From Microtetraspora glauca (GTDB lineage Bacteria; Actinomycetota; Actinomycetes; Streptomycetales; Streptomycetaceae): a stretch of 64,000 nt of DNA. Both the position numbers and the translations under genes were made by a program. Shown here piece by piece: positions 36,301 through 45,734 of this stretch (its first letter is position 1; every line of letters begins with the position of its first letter). Location: contig JOFO01000037.1 in assembly GCA_000721275.1 (NCBI GenBank), forward strand, positions 7,073 to 71,072, written 5' to 3'. The notes beneath the pieces are model-generated. The model worked only from the letters and a program-made list of their open reading frames with translations. It had not been told where the DNA came from and searched no databases.

Positions 36301-36879
36301 CCGCTGGCCCTGGAGGAGTTCGCGGCCCTGGAGGAGCGGCACCGCTTCCTCTCCGAGCAGCTGGAGGACCTGAAGAAGACCCGCGCCGACCTGCTTCAGG
36401 TCGTGAAGGAGGTCGACCAGCGGGTCGAGCAGGTCTTCACGGAGGCGTACCGGGACACCGCCCGCGAGTTCGAGGGCGTCTTCTCCCGCCTCTTCCCGGG
36501 CGGCGAGGGCCGGCTCGTGCTCACCGACCCGGACTCCATGCTCACCACCGGCGTCGAGGTCGAGGCCCGCCCGCCGGGCAAGAAGGTCAAGCGGCTCTCG
36601 CTGCTCTCCGGCGGCGAGCGCTCGCTGACCGCCGTGGCCCTGCTGGTGTCGATCTTCAAGGCCCGCCCGAGCCCGTTCTACGTCATGGACGAGGTCGAGG
36701 CGGCGCTCGACGACACCAACCTCCAGCGCCTGATCCGGATCATGCGGGAGCTCCAGGAGTCCTCGCAGCTCATCGTGATCACCCACCAGAAGCGGACGAT
36801 GGAGGTCGCGGACGCGCTGTACGGGGTCTCCATGCAGGGCGACGGCGTCTCCAAGGTGATCAGCCAGCGCCTCCGCTGA
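33337..36879 (+). CDS. smc: chromosome segregation protein SMC
   Basis: 1180 residues. It organises chromosomes with ScpAB and is important during sporulation septation. Walker A GPNGSGKSN at 31-39, Q-loop region GEQGAKSLRGGKMEDVIFAG, first coiled coil (about 165-500), hinge (about 507-645), second coiled coil to about 1010, signature LLSGGERSL at 1089-1097 and Walker B FYVMDEVEAALDD with D1118/E1119. The coils are unusually rich in A, R and E. GTG at 33337 begins the conserved VHLKALTLRGFKSF; the longer upstream frame is not conserved. No classic ribosome site; CCGGGG precedes. Confidence 0.97.
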   Translation: MHLKALTLRGFKSFASATTLRFEPGITCVVGPNGSGKSNVVDALSWVMGEQGAKSLRGGKMEDVIFAGTTGRPPLGRAEVSLTIDNSDGALPIDYAEVTITRIMFRGGSSEYQINGDTCRLLDIQDLLSDSGIGREMHVIVGQGQLDSVLHADPMGRRAFIEEAAGVLKHRKRKEKALRKLDAMQANLARVQDLADELRRQLKPLGRQAAVARRAAVIQADLRDARLRLLADDLVRLRRALHAELADEAALLARKETTEEELRTALAHESALEAEVRALAPRLERAQQTWYALSQLAERVRGTISLADARVKSATGVPAEERRGRDPEDLEREAARVREQEAELAAALEAAERALEDAVEHRAELERALAAEERRLKDAARALADRREGLARLHGQANAARSRAAAAQAEIDRLTAARDEAADRAVAAQEEYEQLKAEVDGLEAADTAHTERYEEARRALAGAEAALGAAREAAADAESRRAATRARHDTLALGLRRKDGTGALLAAGLPGILGPAAELLTVTPGYEVPVAAALGAAADALAADGPTAAAEALRLLRKQDAGRATLLLTGAEHDPAPLPPGTVTAAGLVTGPAGLVAAARRLLAGIAVVDGLDEARDLVRSHPEVTAVTADGDLLGAHWAQGGSAGAPSLLEVQAQVDEAAAELAALAARCEETARARDEAAGHRAECAARVEELDALRRTAEKEKAAVAQALGRLAGQARGAAGEAERTAAAVARAQEALERAGAEAEELAERLLAAEESPAEEEPDTAVRDRLALDGSHARQTEMEARLQVRTHEERVKGLAGRADSLDRAARAEREARARAEQRRARLRHEARVAGAVAAGARTLLAHVEVSLDRAERERAEAAAARADREQRLATARARGRELKAELDKLTDSVHRGEVLGAEKRLRIEQLEAKALEEFGVEPGALAAEYGPDQPVPPSPPADGETLPEDPDDPRNRPRPFIRSEQEKRLKAAERAFQQLGKVNPLALEEFAALEERHRFLSEQLEDLKKTRADLLQVVKEVDQRVEQVFTEAYRDTAREFEGVFSRLFPGGEGRLVLTDPDSMLTTGVEVEARPPGKKVKRLSLLSGGERSLTAVALLVSIFKARPSPFYVMDEVEAALDDTNLQRLIRIMRELQESSQLIVITHQKRTMEVADALYGVSMQGDGVSKVISQRLR

Positions 36880-36968
36880 GCCCCACCTGCCCCCGTTTCC
36901 CCTTCACTTCTTCAAGCAGTGAAGATCGATAAGCCAGAAGCCAGGTAAAAGTCATATGACATCGCCTA

Positions 36969-36996
36969 TTGACTTCAAAACTTGAAGGCATAGTCT
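36969..36996 (+). promoter_or_regulatory. glcP promoter
   Basis: TTGACT (36969-36974), 16-nt spacer, TAGTCT (36991-36996). The spacer holds the inverted repeat CTTCAA-AAC-TTGAAG (36973-36987). Predicted start near 37003, inside the palindrome GCAACGTTGC. Confidence 0.75.
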
Positions 36997-36998
36997 CT

Positions 36999-37008
36999 GC
37001 AACGTTGC
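36999..37008. promoter_or_regulatory. GCAACGTTGC operator candidate at the glcP start site
   Basis: Perfect 10-bp palindrome with a central CpG, the form of LacI-family operators, placed at the predicted transcription start. A second perfect palindrome, GTCATATGAC (36951-36960), lies upstream of the -35, and a 9-bp inverted repeat AGGTAAAAG (36943-36951)/CTTTTACCT (37008-37016) brackets the promoter. Confidence 0.5.
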
Positions 37009-37092
37009 TTTTACCTTCATGTGGTGGGCGGCGCCGAGATGTGCGCCACTGGAAGCCACTGGAAGGGTTGTTCCCCCCACCGAGGAGTCCAT

Positions 37093-38526
37093 GTGACCGA
37101 CACCGCGCAGGCCCCCACGCCGCCGCCTTCCGAAGGAAGGGCGGCGCACCCGGACCACCTCGGCCATGTCATCTTCATCACCGCCTCCGCCGCGATGGGC
37201 GGCTTCCTCTTCGGCTACGACAGCTCCGTCATCAACGGCGCCGTCGAGGCCATCCGGGACCGCTACGACATCGGCTCCGCGACCCTCGCGCAGGTCATCG
37301 CCATCGCCCTGATCGGCTGCGCCATCGGCGCCGCGACCGCCGGACGGATCGCCGACCGCATCGGCCGCATCCGCTGCATGCAGATCTCCGCGGCCCTCTT
37401 CACCGTCAGCGCCGTCGGCTCCGCGCTGCCCTTCGCCCTCTGGGACCTCGCCTTCTGGCGGATCGTCGGCGGCTTCGCCATCGGCATGGCCTCGGTCATC
37501 GGCCCCGCCTACATCGCCGAGGTCGCGCCCGCCGCGTACCGGGGCCGGCTCGGCTCCTTCCAGCAGGCCGCCATCGTCATCGGCATCGCCATCTCGCAGC
37601 TCGTCAACTACGGCATCCTCCAGCTCGCCGACGGCGACCAGCGCGGCGAGATCGGCGGCCTGGAGGCGTGGCAGTGGATGCTCGGCGTGATGGTGGTCCC
37701 CGCCCTCCTCTACGGGCTGCTCTCCTTCGCCATCCCCGAGTCCCCGCGCTTCCTCATCTCCGTCGGCAAGACCCAGCGCGCCAAGGAGGTCCTGGCCGAG
37801 GTCGAGGGCAAGGGCGTCGACCTCGACCGCCGGATCGCCGAGATCGACCGGGCCATGCGCAGCGAGCACAAGTCCACCTTCAAGGACCTGCTCGCCGCCG
37901 GCAGCCGCTTCCGGCTCCTGCCCATCGTCTGGGTCGGCATCGGCCTCTCGGTCTTCCAGCAGCTCGTCGGCATCAACGTCGCCTTCTACTACTCCGCGAC
38001 GCTCTGGCAGTCCGTCGGCATCGACCCGTCGAGCTCGTTCTTCTACTCGTTCACCACGTCGATCATCAACATCATCGGCACCGTGATCGCGATGGTCCTG
38101 GTCGACCGGGTCGGCCGCCGGCCGCTCGCCCTCGTCGGCTCCGCCGGCATGGCGATCGCCCTCGCCTTCGAGGCGTGGGCCTTCTCCGCCGACCTCGTCG
38201 ACGGCAAGCTCCCCGAGACCCAGGGCGTCGTCGCCCTCGTCGCCGCCCACGTCTTCGTGCTCTTCTTCGCCCTCTCCTGGGGCGTGGTGGTCTGGGTCTT
38301 CCTCGGCGAGATGTTCCCCAACCGGATCCGCGCCGCCGCCCTCGGCGTCGCCGCCTCCGCCCAGTGGATCGCCAACTGGGCCATCACCGCCAGCTTCCCG
38401 TCCCTCTCGGACTGGAACCTCTCCGGCACCTACGTCATCTACACGGTCTTCGCCGTGCTCTCCATCCCCTTCGTGCTCCGGTACGTCAAGGAGACCAAGG
38501 GCAAGGCGTTGGAGGAGATGGGCTAA
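37093..38526 (+). CDS. glcP: glucose permease GlcP (MFS sugar/H+ symporter)
   Basis: 477 residues, 12 predicted membrane helices. MFS sugar-porter marks: GGFLFGYDSSVINGAV in helix 1, RIADRIGRIRCM, the PESPRFLI motif after helix 6, QQLVGINVAFYYSATLWQ in helix 7, DRVGRRPLALVG and the C-terminal PNRIRAAALG. GlcP is the main glucose uptake system of S. coelicolor, and this gene occupies the smc-ftsY context of SCO5578. GTG at 37093 lies 5-6 nt after AGGAG. The upstream 150 bp hold an unusually AT-rich, palindrome-dense promoter. Confidence 0.9.
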   Translation: MTDTAQAPTPPPSEGRAAHPDHLGHVIFITASAAMGGFLFGYDSSVINGAVEAIRDRYDIGSATLAQVIAIALIGCAIGAATAGRIADRIGRIRCMQISAALFTVSAVGSALPFALWDLAFWRIVGGFAIGMASVIGPAYIAEVAPAAYRGRLGSFQQAAIVIGIAISQLVNYGILQLADGDQRGEIGGLEAWQWMLGVMVVPALLYGLLSFAIPESPRFLISVGKTQRAKEVLAEVEGKGVDLDRRIAEIDRAMRSEHKSTFKDLLAAGSRFRLLPIVWVGIGLSVFQQLVGINVAFYYSATLWQSVGIDPSSSFFYSFTTSIINIIGTVIAMVLVDRVGRRPLALVGSAGMAIALAFEAWAFSADLVDGKLPETQGVVALVAAHVFVLFFALSWGVVVWVFLGEMFPNRIRAAALGVAASAQWIANWAITASFPSLSDWNLSGTYVIYTVFAVLSIPFVLRYVKETKGKALEEMG

Positions 38527-38553
38527 CTCCCCGCTGCCCCTCTCCTCACGACG

Positions 38554-38593
38554 GCTGCCCCGGCCCGCGGTTCACGCCCCGAGCCGGGGCAGC
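38554..38593. terminator. bidirectional terminator between glcP and the LLM gene
   Basis: GCTGCCCCGGC (38554-38564) with GCCGGGGCAGC (38583-38593), perfect 11 bp around an 18-nt loop. The right arm lies inside the 3' end of the facing gene. Confidence 0.7.
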
Positions 38594-39543
38594 ACCTCGT
38601 CGCAGAACAGCCGCAGGCTCCGCCACCCCTCCTCCACCGGCATCCCGCCGCACAGCGGATGCAGCACCAGGCTCTCCAGGCCCAGCTCCGCGCACTCCCC
38701 GGGCGTCACCACCCGGTACACCCCCTCCGCCCGCAGCTCCGCCACGCTCGTCGCCGCCGACCGCACCGCCGAACGGATGTCCTTCGACTGCCAGGAGGCG
38801 TAGGTCCGCGCCTCGTGCAGGAAGTGCCCCCCGTACTCAGCCCAGGTCCGGTCCGGGTCCTCCGCCACGTGCAGCAGCGGCGTCACCGGCCCCGGCATCA
38901 TCGTCCAGCCCGCGGTGCCGTACTCCGCGCACCGCTCGGTGTAGTACGCCTCCAGCTCCGGCAGGTGCGCGGAAGGGAAGAACGGCAGCCCCAGCCGGGC
39001 CGCGCGCCGCGCCGCCGCCCTCGACGAACCGCCGACCATCAGCAGCGGGTGCGGGTCGGTGAAGGGCCGCGGGGTGACGCGGACCGTACGCCCCCGGTAC
39101 GTGAAGGGCTCGCCCGTCCAGGCGGCGAGCAGGGTCTCCAGGAGCTCGTCCTGGAGCCTCCCGCGCCGCCCCCAGTCGACCCCGCGCTCCTCGTACTCCT
39201 CCGGCCGGTAGCCGATCCCGGCCACCGTCACGAGCCGGCCCCGGCTCAGCAGGTCGAGCACCGCGATCTCCTCGGCGAGCCGCAGCGGGTCGTGCAGCGG
39301 GCCGATGGCCGCCGAGACGGTGACGGCGATCCGGTGGGTCGCCCCGAAGACCGCGCCGGCGAAGACGAAGGGGGAGGGGAGCCAGTTGTCCTCCACCCCG
39401 TGGTGCTCCTCGGTCTGGACCGTGTCCACCCCGTGCGCGTCGGCGTGGGCGGCCATCTCCAGGGCCGCGCGGTACCGCTCCGCCAGCGCTTCCCGGCCGG
39501 CGCGCGGGTCGACCAGGTTGAACCGTACGACGCTGAAGGCCAT
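38572..39543 (-). CDS. LLM-class flavin-dependent oxidoreductase
   Basis: 323 residues, luciferase-like monooxygenase TIM barrel. MAFSVVRFNLVDPRAG, the active-site region TVQTEEHHGVEDNWLPSP, ISAAIGPL-type strand (VTVSAAIGPLHDPLRLAEE), LDLLSRGRLVTVAGIGYRPEEYEERG and PLLMVGGSSRAAARRAARLG are typical. The family uses F420 or FMN; which one cannot be told here, though cofC in the window shows F420 is made. GGAGGGG lies 5 nt before the ATG. Divergent from ftsY; substrate unknown. Confidence 0.88.
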   Translation of the reverse strand: MAFSVVRFNLVDPRAGREALAERYRAALEMAAHADAHGVDTVQTEEHHGVEDNWLPSPFVFAGAVFGATHRIAVTVSAAIGPLHDPLRLAEEIAVLDLLSRGRLVTVAGIGYRPEEYEERGVDWGRRGRLQDELLETLLAAWTGEPFTYRGRTVRVTPRPFTDPHPLLMVGGSSRAAARRAARLGLPFFPSAHLPELEAYYTERCAEYGTAGWTMMPGPVTPLLHVAEDPDRTWAEYGGHFLHEARTYASWQSKDIRSAVRSAATSVAELRAEGVYRVVTPGECAELGLESLVLHPLCGGMPVEEGWRSLRLFCDEVLPRLGA

Positions 39544-39693
39544 GGGGGTCCCCTCCGTGGGCGGGCCGGCGACGGACGGCGACCATAGCTGACGTACCGT
39601 CAGATGAGAACGGTGCCGGCGGCCCGGGAACCGCGACCCACGCTGCGTACGTACTGCGTCACCGGGCGGCTCGTGTCCGATACTGGACGGGTT

Positions 39694-40923
39694 ATGGAAC
39701 TCATCCTTGCTGTAGTCATCGCTCTGGTCGTCGCGGTCGCCGTGACCAGCGGACTCGTGATCAGCGGTCGCAAGAAGAAGCAGCTGCCGCCGGCCGAGCC
39801 GCCGTCCACCACGCCGACCATCACCGCTCCGCCCGCCGAGCCGCACGTCGGCGACGAGGCGGAGACACCGCGGGAAGAACCACGCCGCACCGTCGAGGAG
39901 GTCGGCCTCCCCGCCACCGAGGCCCCCACCGCCGAGGAGACCGCCGAGGCCCCGCCCGTCGCGGAGCCCGAGGCGCCCGCCGCGCCCGAGATCGAGGTGC
40001 CCGAGCCCACCGCCGGCCGCCTCGTCCGGCTCCGCGCCCGGCTCGCCCGCTCCCAGAACTCGCTGGGCAAGGGCCTGCTGACGCTGCTCTCCCGCGAGCA
40101 CCTCGACGAGGACACCTGGGAGGAGATCGAGGAGACCCTCCTCACCGCCGACGTCGGCGTCGCCCCCACCCAGGAACTGGTCGAGCGGCTGCGCGAGCGG
40201 GTCAAGGTGCTCGGCACCCGCACCCCCGAGGAACTGCGCGGCCTGCTCCGCGAGGAGCTGATCACCCTCCTGGGCGACTACGACCGCACCGTGCACACCG
40301 AGAGCCCCGAGGACGTCCCCGGCGTCGTCATGGTCGTCGGCGTCAACGGCACCGGCAAGACCACCACCACCGGCAAGCTCGCCCGCGTCCTGGTCGCCGA
40401 CGGCAAGTCTGTCGTCCTCGGCGCCGCCGACACCTTCCGCGCCGCCGCCGCCGACCAGCTCCAGACCTGGGGCGACCGGGTCGGCGCCCGCACCGTCCGC
40501 GGCCCCGAGGGCGGCGACCCCGCCTCGATCGCCTACGACGCGGTCAAGGAGGGCATCGCCGAGAAGGCCGACGTCGTCCTCATCGACACCGCCGGCCGCC
40601 TGCACACCAAGACCGGCCTCATGGACGAGCTCGGCAAGGTCAAGCGCGTCGTCGAGAAGCACGGCCCGCTCGACGAGATCCTGCTCGTCCTCGACGCCAC
40701 CACCGGCCAGAACGGCCTCATCCAGGCCCGCGTCTTCGCCGAGGTCGTCGACATCACCGGCATCGTCCTCACCAAGCTCGACGGCACCGCCAAGGGCGGC
40801 ATCGTCGTCGCCGTCCAGCGCGAGCTGGGCGTCCCCGTCAAGCTCGTCGGCCTCGGCGAGGGCCCCGACGACCTGGCCCCCTTCGAGCCGGCCGCCTTCG
40901 TCGACGCCCTCATCGGCGACTGA
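39694..40923 (+). CDS. ftsY: signal recognition particle receptor FtsY
   Basis: 409 residues. SRP receptor GTPase. It begins MELILAVVIALVVAVAVTSGLVI, an N-terminal membrane segment typical of actinobacterial FtsY, then an acidic, proline-rich A domain (about 30-110) and the NG domain: P-loop GVNGTGKT at 216-223, DTFRAAAADQL, DTAGRLHTKTGLMDEL and TKLDGTAKGGI. Works with Ffh, encoded 8 kb downstream. ATG at 39694 is preferred to the longer frame at 39604. Confidence 0.97.
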   Translation: MELILAVVIALVVAVAVTSGLVISGRKKKQLPPAEPPSTTPTITAPPAEPHVGDEAETPREEPRRTVEEVGLPATEAPTAEETAEAPPVAEPEAPAAPEIEVPEPTAGRLVRLRARLARSQNSLGKGLLTLLSREHLDEDTWEEIEETLLTADVGVAPTQELVERLRERVKVLGTRTPEELRGLLREELITLLGDYDRTVHTESPEDVPGVVMVVGVNGTGKTTTTGKLARVLVADGKSVVLGAADTFRAAAADQLQTWGDRVGARTVRGPEGGDPASIAYDAVKEGIAEKADVVLIDTAGRLHTKTGLMDELGKVKRVVEKHGPLDEILLVLDATTGQNGLIQARVFAEVVDITGIVLTKLDGTAKGGIVVAVQRELGVPVKLVGLGEGPDDLAPFEPAAFVDALIGD

Positions 40924-40941
40924 CGACCCCGGCGCCCCGCC

Positions 40942-40987
40942 CACGGCGAAGGGCCCCGCTCCTCGGGGAGCGGGGCCCTTCGCCGTG
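40942..40987. terminator. perfect 21-bp bidirectional terminator after ftsY
   Basis: Arms 40942-40962 and 40967-40987 are exactly complementary (CACGGCGAAGGGCCCC... and its mirror), loop TCGG. Lies between convergent ftsY and the prim-pol gene. Confidence 0.92.
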
Positions 40988-40989
40988 TC

Positions 40990-41643
40990 CTACGCGTGCG
41001 TCCGATGGCACATGTACGCCAGCGTGCCCAGCAGCAGCCGGGCCTGCGGCGGCGCGCCCGCCGTGTCCAGCGTCGGCGGGCGCAGCCAGCGCACCGGGCC
41101 CAGACCGCCCAGGTTCGACGGGGGAGCGGTGATGTGGGCGCCCGGCCCCAGCCCGTGCAGGTCCAGATCGGCGTCGTCCCAGCCCATCCGGTACAGCAGC
41201 CTCGGCAGCTCCGCCGCCGCGCCCGGCGCCACGAAGAACTGCGCCCGGCCGGTCGGCGTCGCGCAGACCGGGCCCAGCGGCAGCCCCATCCGCTCCATGC
41301 GGACCAGCGCCCGCCGGCCCGCCGCCTCGGCCACCTCGATCACGTCGAAGGCCCGGCCCACCGGCAGCAGCAGCGCGGCCCCCGGGTACTCCGCCCACGC
41401 CTTGGCCGCGTCGTCGAGCCCCGCGCCCGCCGGGACCGGCGGCGCGAAGGAGAGGGGGTGCGCGCCCGGGGCCGTACAGGCCCGGTCGCCGCAGGAGCAC
41501 TGGCCGGAGACGGCCCGCGCGCCGGGCTGGACGTCCCAGCCCCAGAGTCCGGTGTACTCGGCCACCGCCGTGCACTCGGTGGTGCGTGCGCGGCGCCGTG
41601 TCCCGGACCGCATCTCACGGATGCCGCCGATCGTGAAGCCCAT
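40990..41643 (-). CDS. bifunctional DNA primase/polymerase (prim-pol) domain protein
   Basis: 217 residues, MGFTIGGIREMRSGTRRRAR. It resembles the N-terminal prim-pol domain (archaeo-eukaryotic primase fold) found in plasmid and phage replicases, but here stands alone without helicase. CSCGDRACTAPGAHPL carries a cysteine cluster, with WAEYPGAALLLPVGRAFDVIEV, GRAQFFVAPG and LDLHGLGPGAHITAPPS in the core. From memory the same stand-alone gene lies between ftsY and nsdA in other Streptomyces, so it is a chromosomal family, not a recent import. Function unknown. ATG at 41643. Confidence 0.8.
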   Translation of the reverse strand: MGFTIGGIREMRSGTRRRARTTECTAVAEYTGLWGWDVQPGARAVSGQCSCGDRACTAPGAHPLSFAPPVPAGAGLDDAAKAWAEYPGAALLLPVGRAFDVIEVAEAAGRRALVRMERMGLPLGPVCATPTGRAQFFVAPGAAAELPRLLYRMGWDDADLDLHGLGPGAHITAPPSNLGGLGPVRWLRPPTLDTAGAPPQARLLLGTLAYMCHRTHA

Positions 41644-42081
41644 GCCCCCTCCAACGGGTCGGACGCGCAGGTGGTTACGACCGGGAACACCGCCGTCACC
41701 CACGGTGACGCGGCGCCCGGAGTGCGTCGCCCAGGGTGGCGCACGGTGGTGAGCGGGGTGGTGCGCACGGTGGCGCGCGCCTCTTCGCGCTTCCGTCCGC
41801 TTACCCGGGGTCGTCGCATGTCAAGTGAATCGTGCGCAGGGCCCGGCGAGTTCATTCGAAGGGGTGGCGAATGGTGGCGTTTCTTGAAACGCCCTCACGA
41901 CAGGGGTGATCGTAGGATTACTTTCGGTACCCGAACCCCGGGGGCGCGTGCGGTGGTGGGTATGCCGGAGGCAACCAGGTTTCCCGTTCGAAGGAGTCGG
42001 AACACCGGGCGGAGCGGCGCCGGACGCGGCATTCTGATAGGGGTTCGCACGACAGGCAATCAGGTGGATGGGGGCGTTCCA
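41644..42081. other. long divergent spacer before nsdA
   Basis: 438 bp, with no gene seen. It contains CGTCACC-CAC-GGTGACG (41694-41710) and the perfect palindrome GGCGTTTC-TT-GAAACGCC (41876-41893). An open frame continuous with nsdA exists but lacks a conserved start or ribosome site. Confidence 0.5.
41876..41893. promoter_or_regulatory. GGCGTTTC-TT-GAAACGCC palindrome upstream of nsdA
   Basis: Perfect 8-bp arms about a 2-nt centre, 189 bp before the nsdA start. The loop is too short for a terminator, so a protein-binding site is the likelier reading. Confidence 0.45.
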
Positions 42082-43554
42082 GTGGGCGGCAACGGCACAG
42101 ACGGTACGACTGCCGGCAAGCGCCCCAACGAGCGGCTCGGCTCGTGGTTCGTGCGCAGCGGCTGGTCCAAGGGCGAACTCGCCCGCCAGGTCAACCGCAG
42201 GGCCCGCCAGATGGGCGCCCACCACATCTCCACCGACACCTCCCGGGTCCGCCGCTGGCTCGACGGCGAGCAGCCCCGCGAGCCGATCCCGAGAATCCTC
42301 TCCGAGCTGTTCTCCGAGCGCTTCGGCTCCGTCGTCGCCATCGAGGACCTCGGACTGCGCACCGCCCACCAGACGCCCTCCGTCTCCGGCGTCGACCTCC
42401 CCTGGGCCGGACCCCAGACCGTCTCCCTGCTCAGCGAGTTCTCCCGCAGCGACCTCATGCTCGCCCGGCGCGGCTTCCTCGGCTCCTCGCTCCAGCTCGC
42501 CGCCGGACCCGCCCTCATCGAGCCCATGCAGCGCTGGCTGGTGCCCACCCCGGCCGGCGAGCCCGGGTCCGAGGGGCCCGCGCCCGACGGCCGCCGCCAC
42601 CGGCTCTCCGAGATCGAGCTGGACCTCCTCGAATCCACCACCGCGATGTTCCGCAAGTGGGACGCCCAGTGCGGCGGCGGACTGCGCCGCAAGGCCGTCG
42701 TCGGCCAGCTCCACGAGGTCACCGACCTCCTCCAGGAGCCCCAGCCGGCCGCCACCGCCAAGCGCCTCTTCACCGTCGCCGCCGAACTCGCCGAACTCGC
42801 CGGGTGGATGAGCTACGACGTGGGCCTCCAGCCCACCGCCCAGAAGTACTTCGTGCTCGCCCTGCACGCCGCCAAGGAGGCCGGCGACAAGCCGCTCGGC
42901 TCGTACATCCTCTCCTCCATGAGCCGGCAGATGATCCACCTCGGCCGCCCCGACGACGCCCTCGAACTCATCCACCTCGCCCAGTACGGCAGCCGGGACT
43001 GCGCCACCGCGCGCACCCAGGCCATGCTCTATGCGATGGAGGCCCGCGCCTACGCCAACATGGGCCAGCCGTCCAAGTGCAAGCGGGCCGTGCGGATGGC
43101 CGAGGACACCTTCGCCGACGCCACCCTCGAAGGCGGCCCCGAGCCGGACTGGATCCGCTTCTTCACCGAGGCCGAGCTCAACGGCGAGAACTCCCACTCC
43201 TTCCGCGACCTCGCCTATGTCGCCGGACGCTCCCCGACGTACGCCTCGCTGGCCGAACCGGTCATGGAGCGGGCCGTGGAGCTCTTCGAGAAGGACCCCG
43301 ACCACCAGCGGTCGTACGCCCTCAACCTGATCGGCATGGCCACCGTCCACCTGCTCAAGCGCGAGCCCGAGCAGTCCGTCGTCCTCGCCGAGAAGGCCCT
43401 CGGCGTGGCCCGTTCCATCCGCTCCGAACGGGTCAACAACCGGCTCCGCAAGACCGTCGACACCGCCGCCCGCGACTTCGGCGACGTCGCGGAGGTCGTC
43501 GACCTCACCGACCGCCTCACCCTGCTGCTCCCGGAGTCCGCCGAGGCCGTCTGA
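42082..43554 (+). CDS. nsdA: NsdA, negative regulator of sporulation and antibiotic production
   Basis: 490 residues. In S. coelicolor loss of nsdA raises actinorhodin and sporulation. An N-terminal part SWFVRSGWSKGELARQVNRRARQMG with TSRVRRWLDGEQPREPIP looks like a divergent HTH; a hydrophobic RRGFLGSSLQLAAGPALIEP follows; the C-terminal half (about 180-480) is tetratricopeptide-like (SMSRQMIHLGRPDDALELI, AMLYAMEARAYANMGQPSKC, YALNLIGMATVHLLKREPEQ). GTG at 42082 follows GGGGG by 7 nt; GTG 42064 is also in frame. Divergent from the prim-pol gene. Confidence 0.92.
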   Translation: MGGNGTDGTTAGKRPNERLGSWFVRSGWSKGELARQVNRRARQMGAHHISTDTSRVRRWLDGEQPREPIPRILSELFSERFGSVVAIEDLGLRTAHQTPSVSGVDLPWAGPQTVSLLSEFSRSDLMLARRGFLGSSLQLAAGPALIEPMQRWLVPTPAGEPGSEGPAPDGRRHRLSEIELDLLESTTAMFRKWDAQCGGGLRRKAVVGQLHEVTDLLQEPQPAATAKRLFTVAAELAELAGWMSYDVGLQPTAQKYFVLALHAAKEAGDKPLGSYILSSMSRQMIHLGRPDDALELIHLAQYGSRDCATARTQAMLYAMEARAYANMGQPSKCKRAVRMAEDTFADATLEGGPEPDWIRFFTEAELNGENSHSFRDLAYVAGRSPTYASLAEPVMERAVELFEKDPDHQRSYALNLIGMATVHLLKREPEQSVVLAEKALGVARSIRSERVNNRLRKTVDTAARDFGDVAEVVDLTDRLTLLLPESAEAV

Positions 43555-45590
<2,036 letters not shown>

Positions 45591-45632
45591 GAGCAGCACC
45601 CGGAGGGGTACGGCTTCCAGGAACACGGCCCC

Positions 45633-45671
45633 CAGGGGGTACGGCCTCCGGCCCCGGAGCCGTACCCCCTG
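45633..45671 (+). terminator. hairpin between glnK and glnD (terminator or attenuator)
   Basis: CAGGGGGTACGGC followed by CTCCGG (45633-45651) pairs with CCGGAG and CCGTACCCCCTG (45654-45671) with a single bulged base. A further GGGGTACGGC copy lies at 45605-45614 and a further GCCGTACCCCC at 45673-45683, so alternative pairings are possible. Confidence 0.7.
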
Positions 45672-45734
45672 AGCCGTACCCCCGGCGCCACCCCCGCCGC
45701 CCCGCCAAGCGCCCCCCGAGCGAAGGAGCCGCCG

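Noticed and set aside
40990..41643. Prim-pol gene as a sign of an integrated element
   Set aside because: No integrase, att repeats or composition shift nearby, and the locus order appears to be the normal Streptomyces one.
41821..42081. N-terminal extension of nsdA from an ATG at 41819
   Set aside because: The extension has arginine-rich shadow composition, no ribosome site and crosses the palindrome; homologues begin near 42082.
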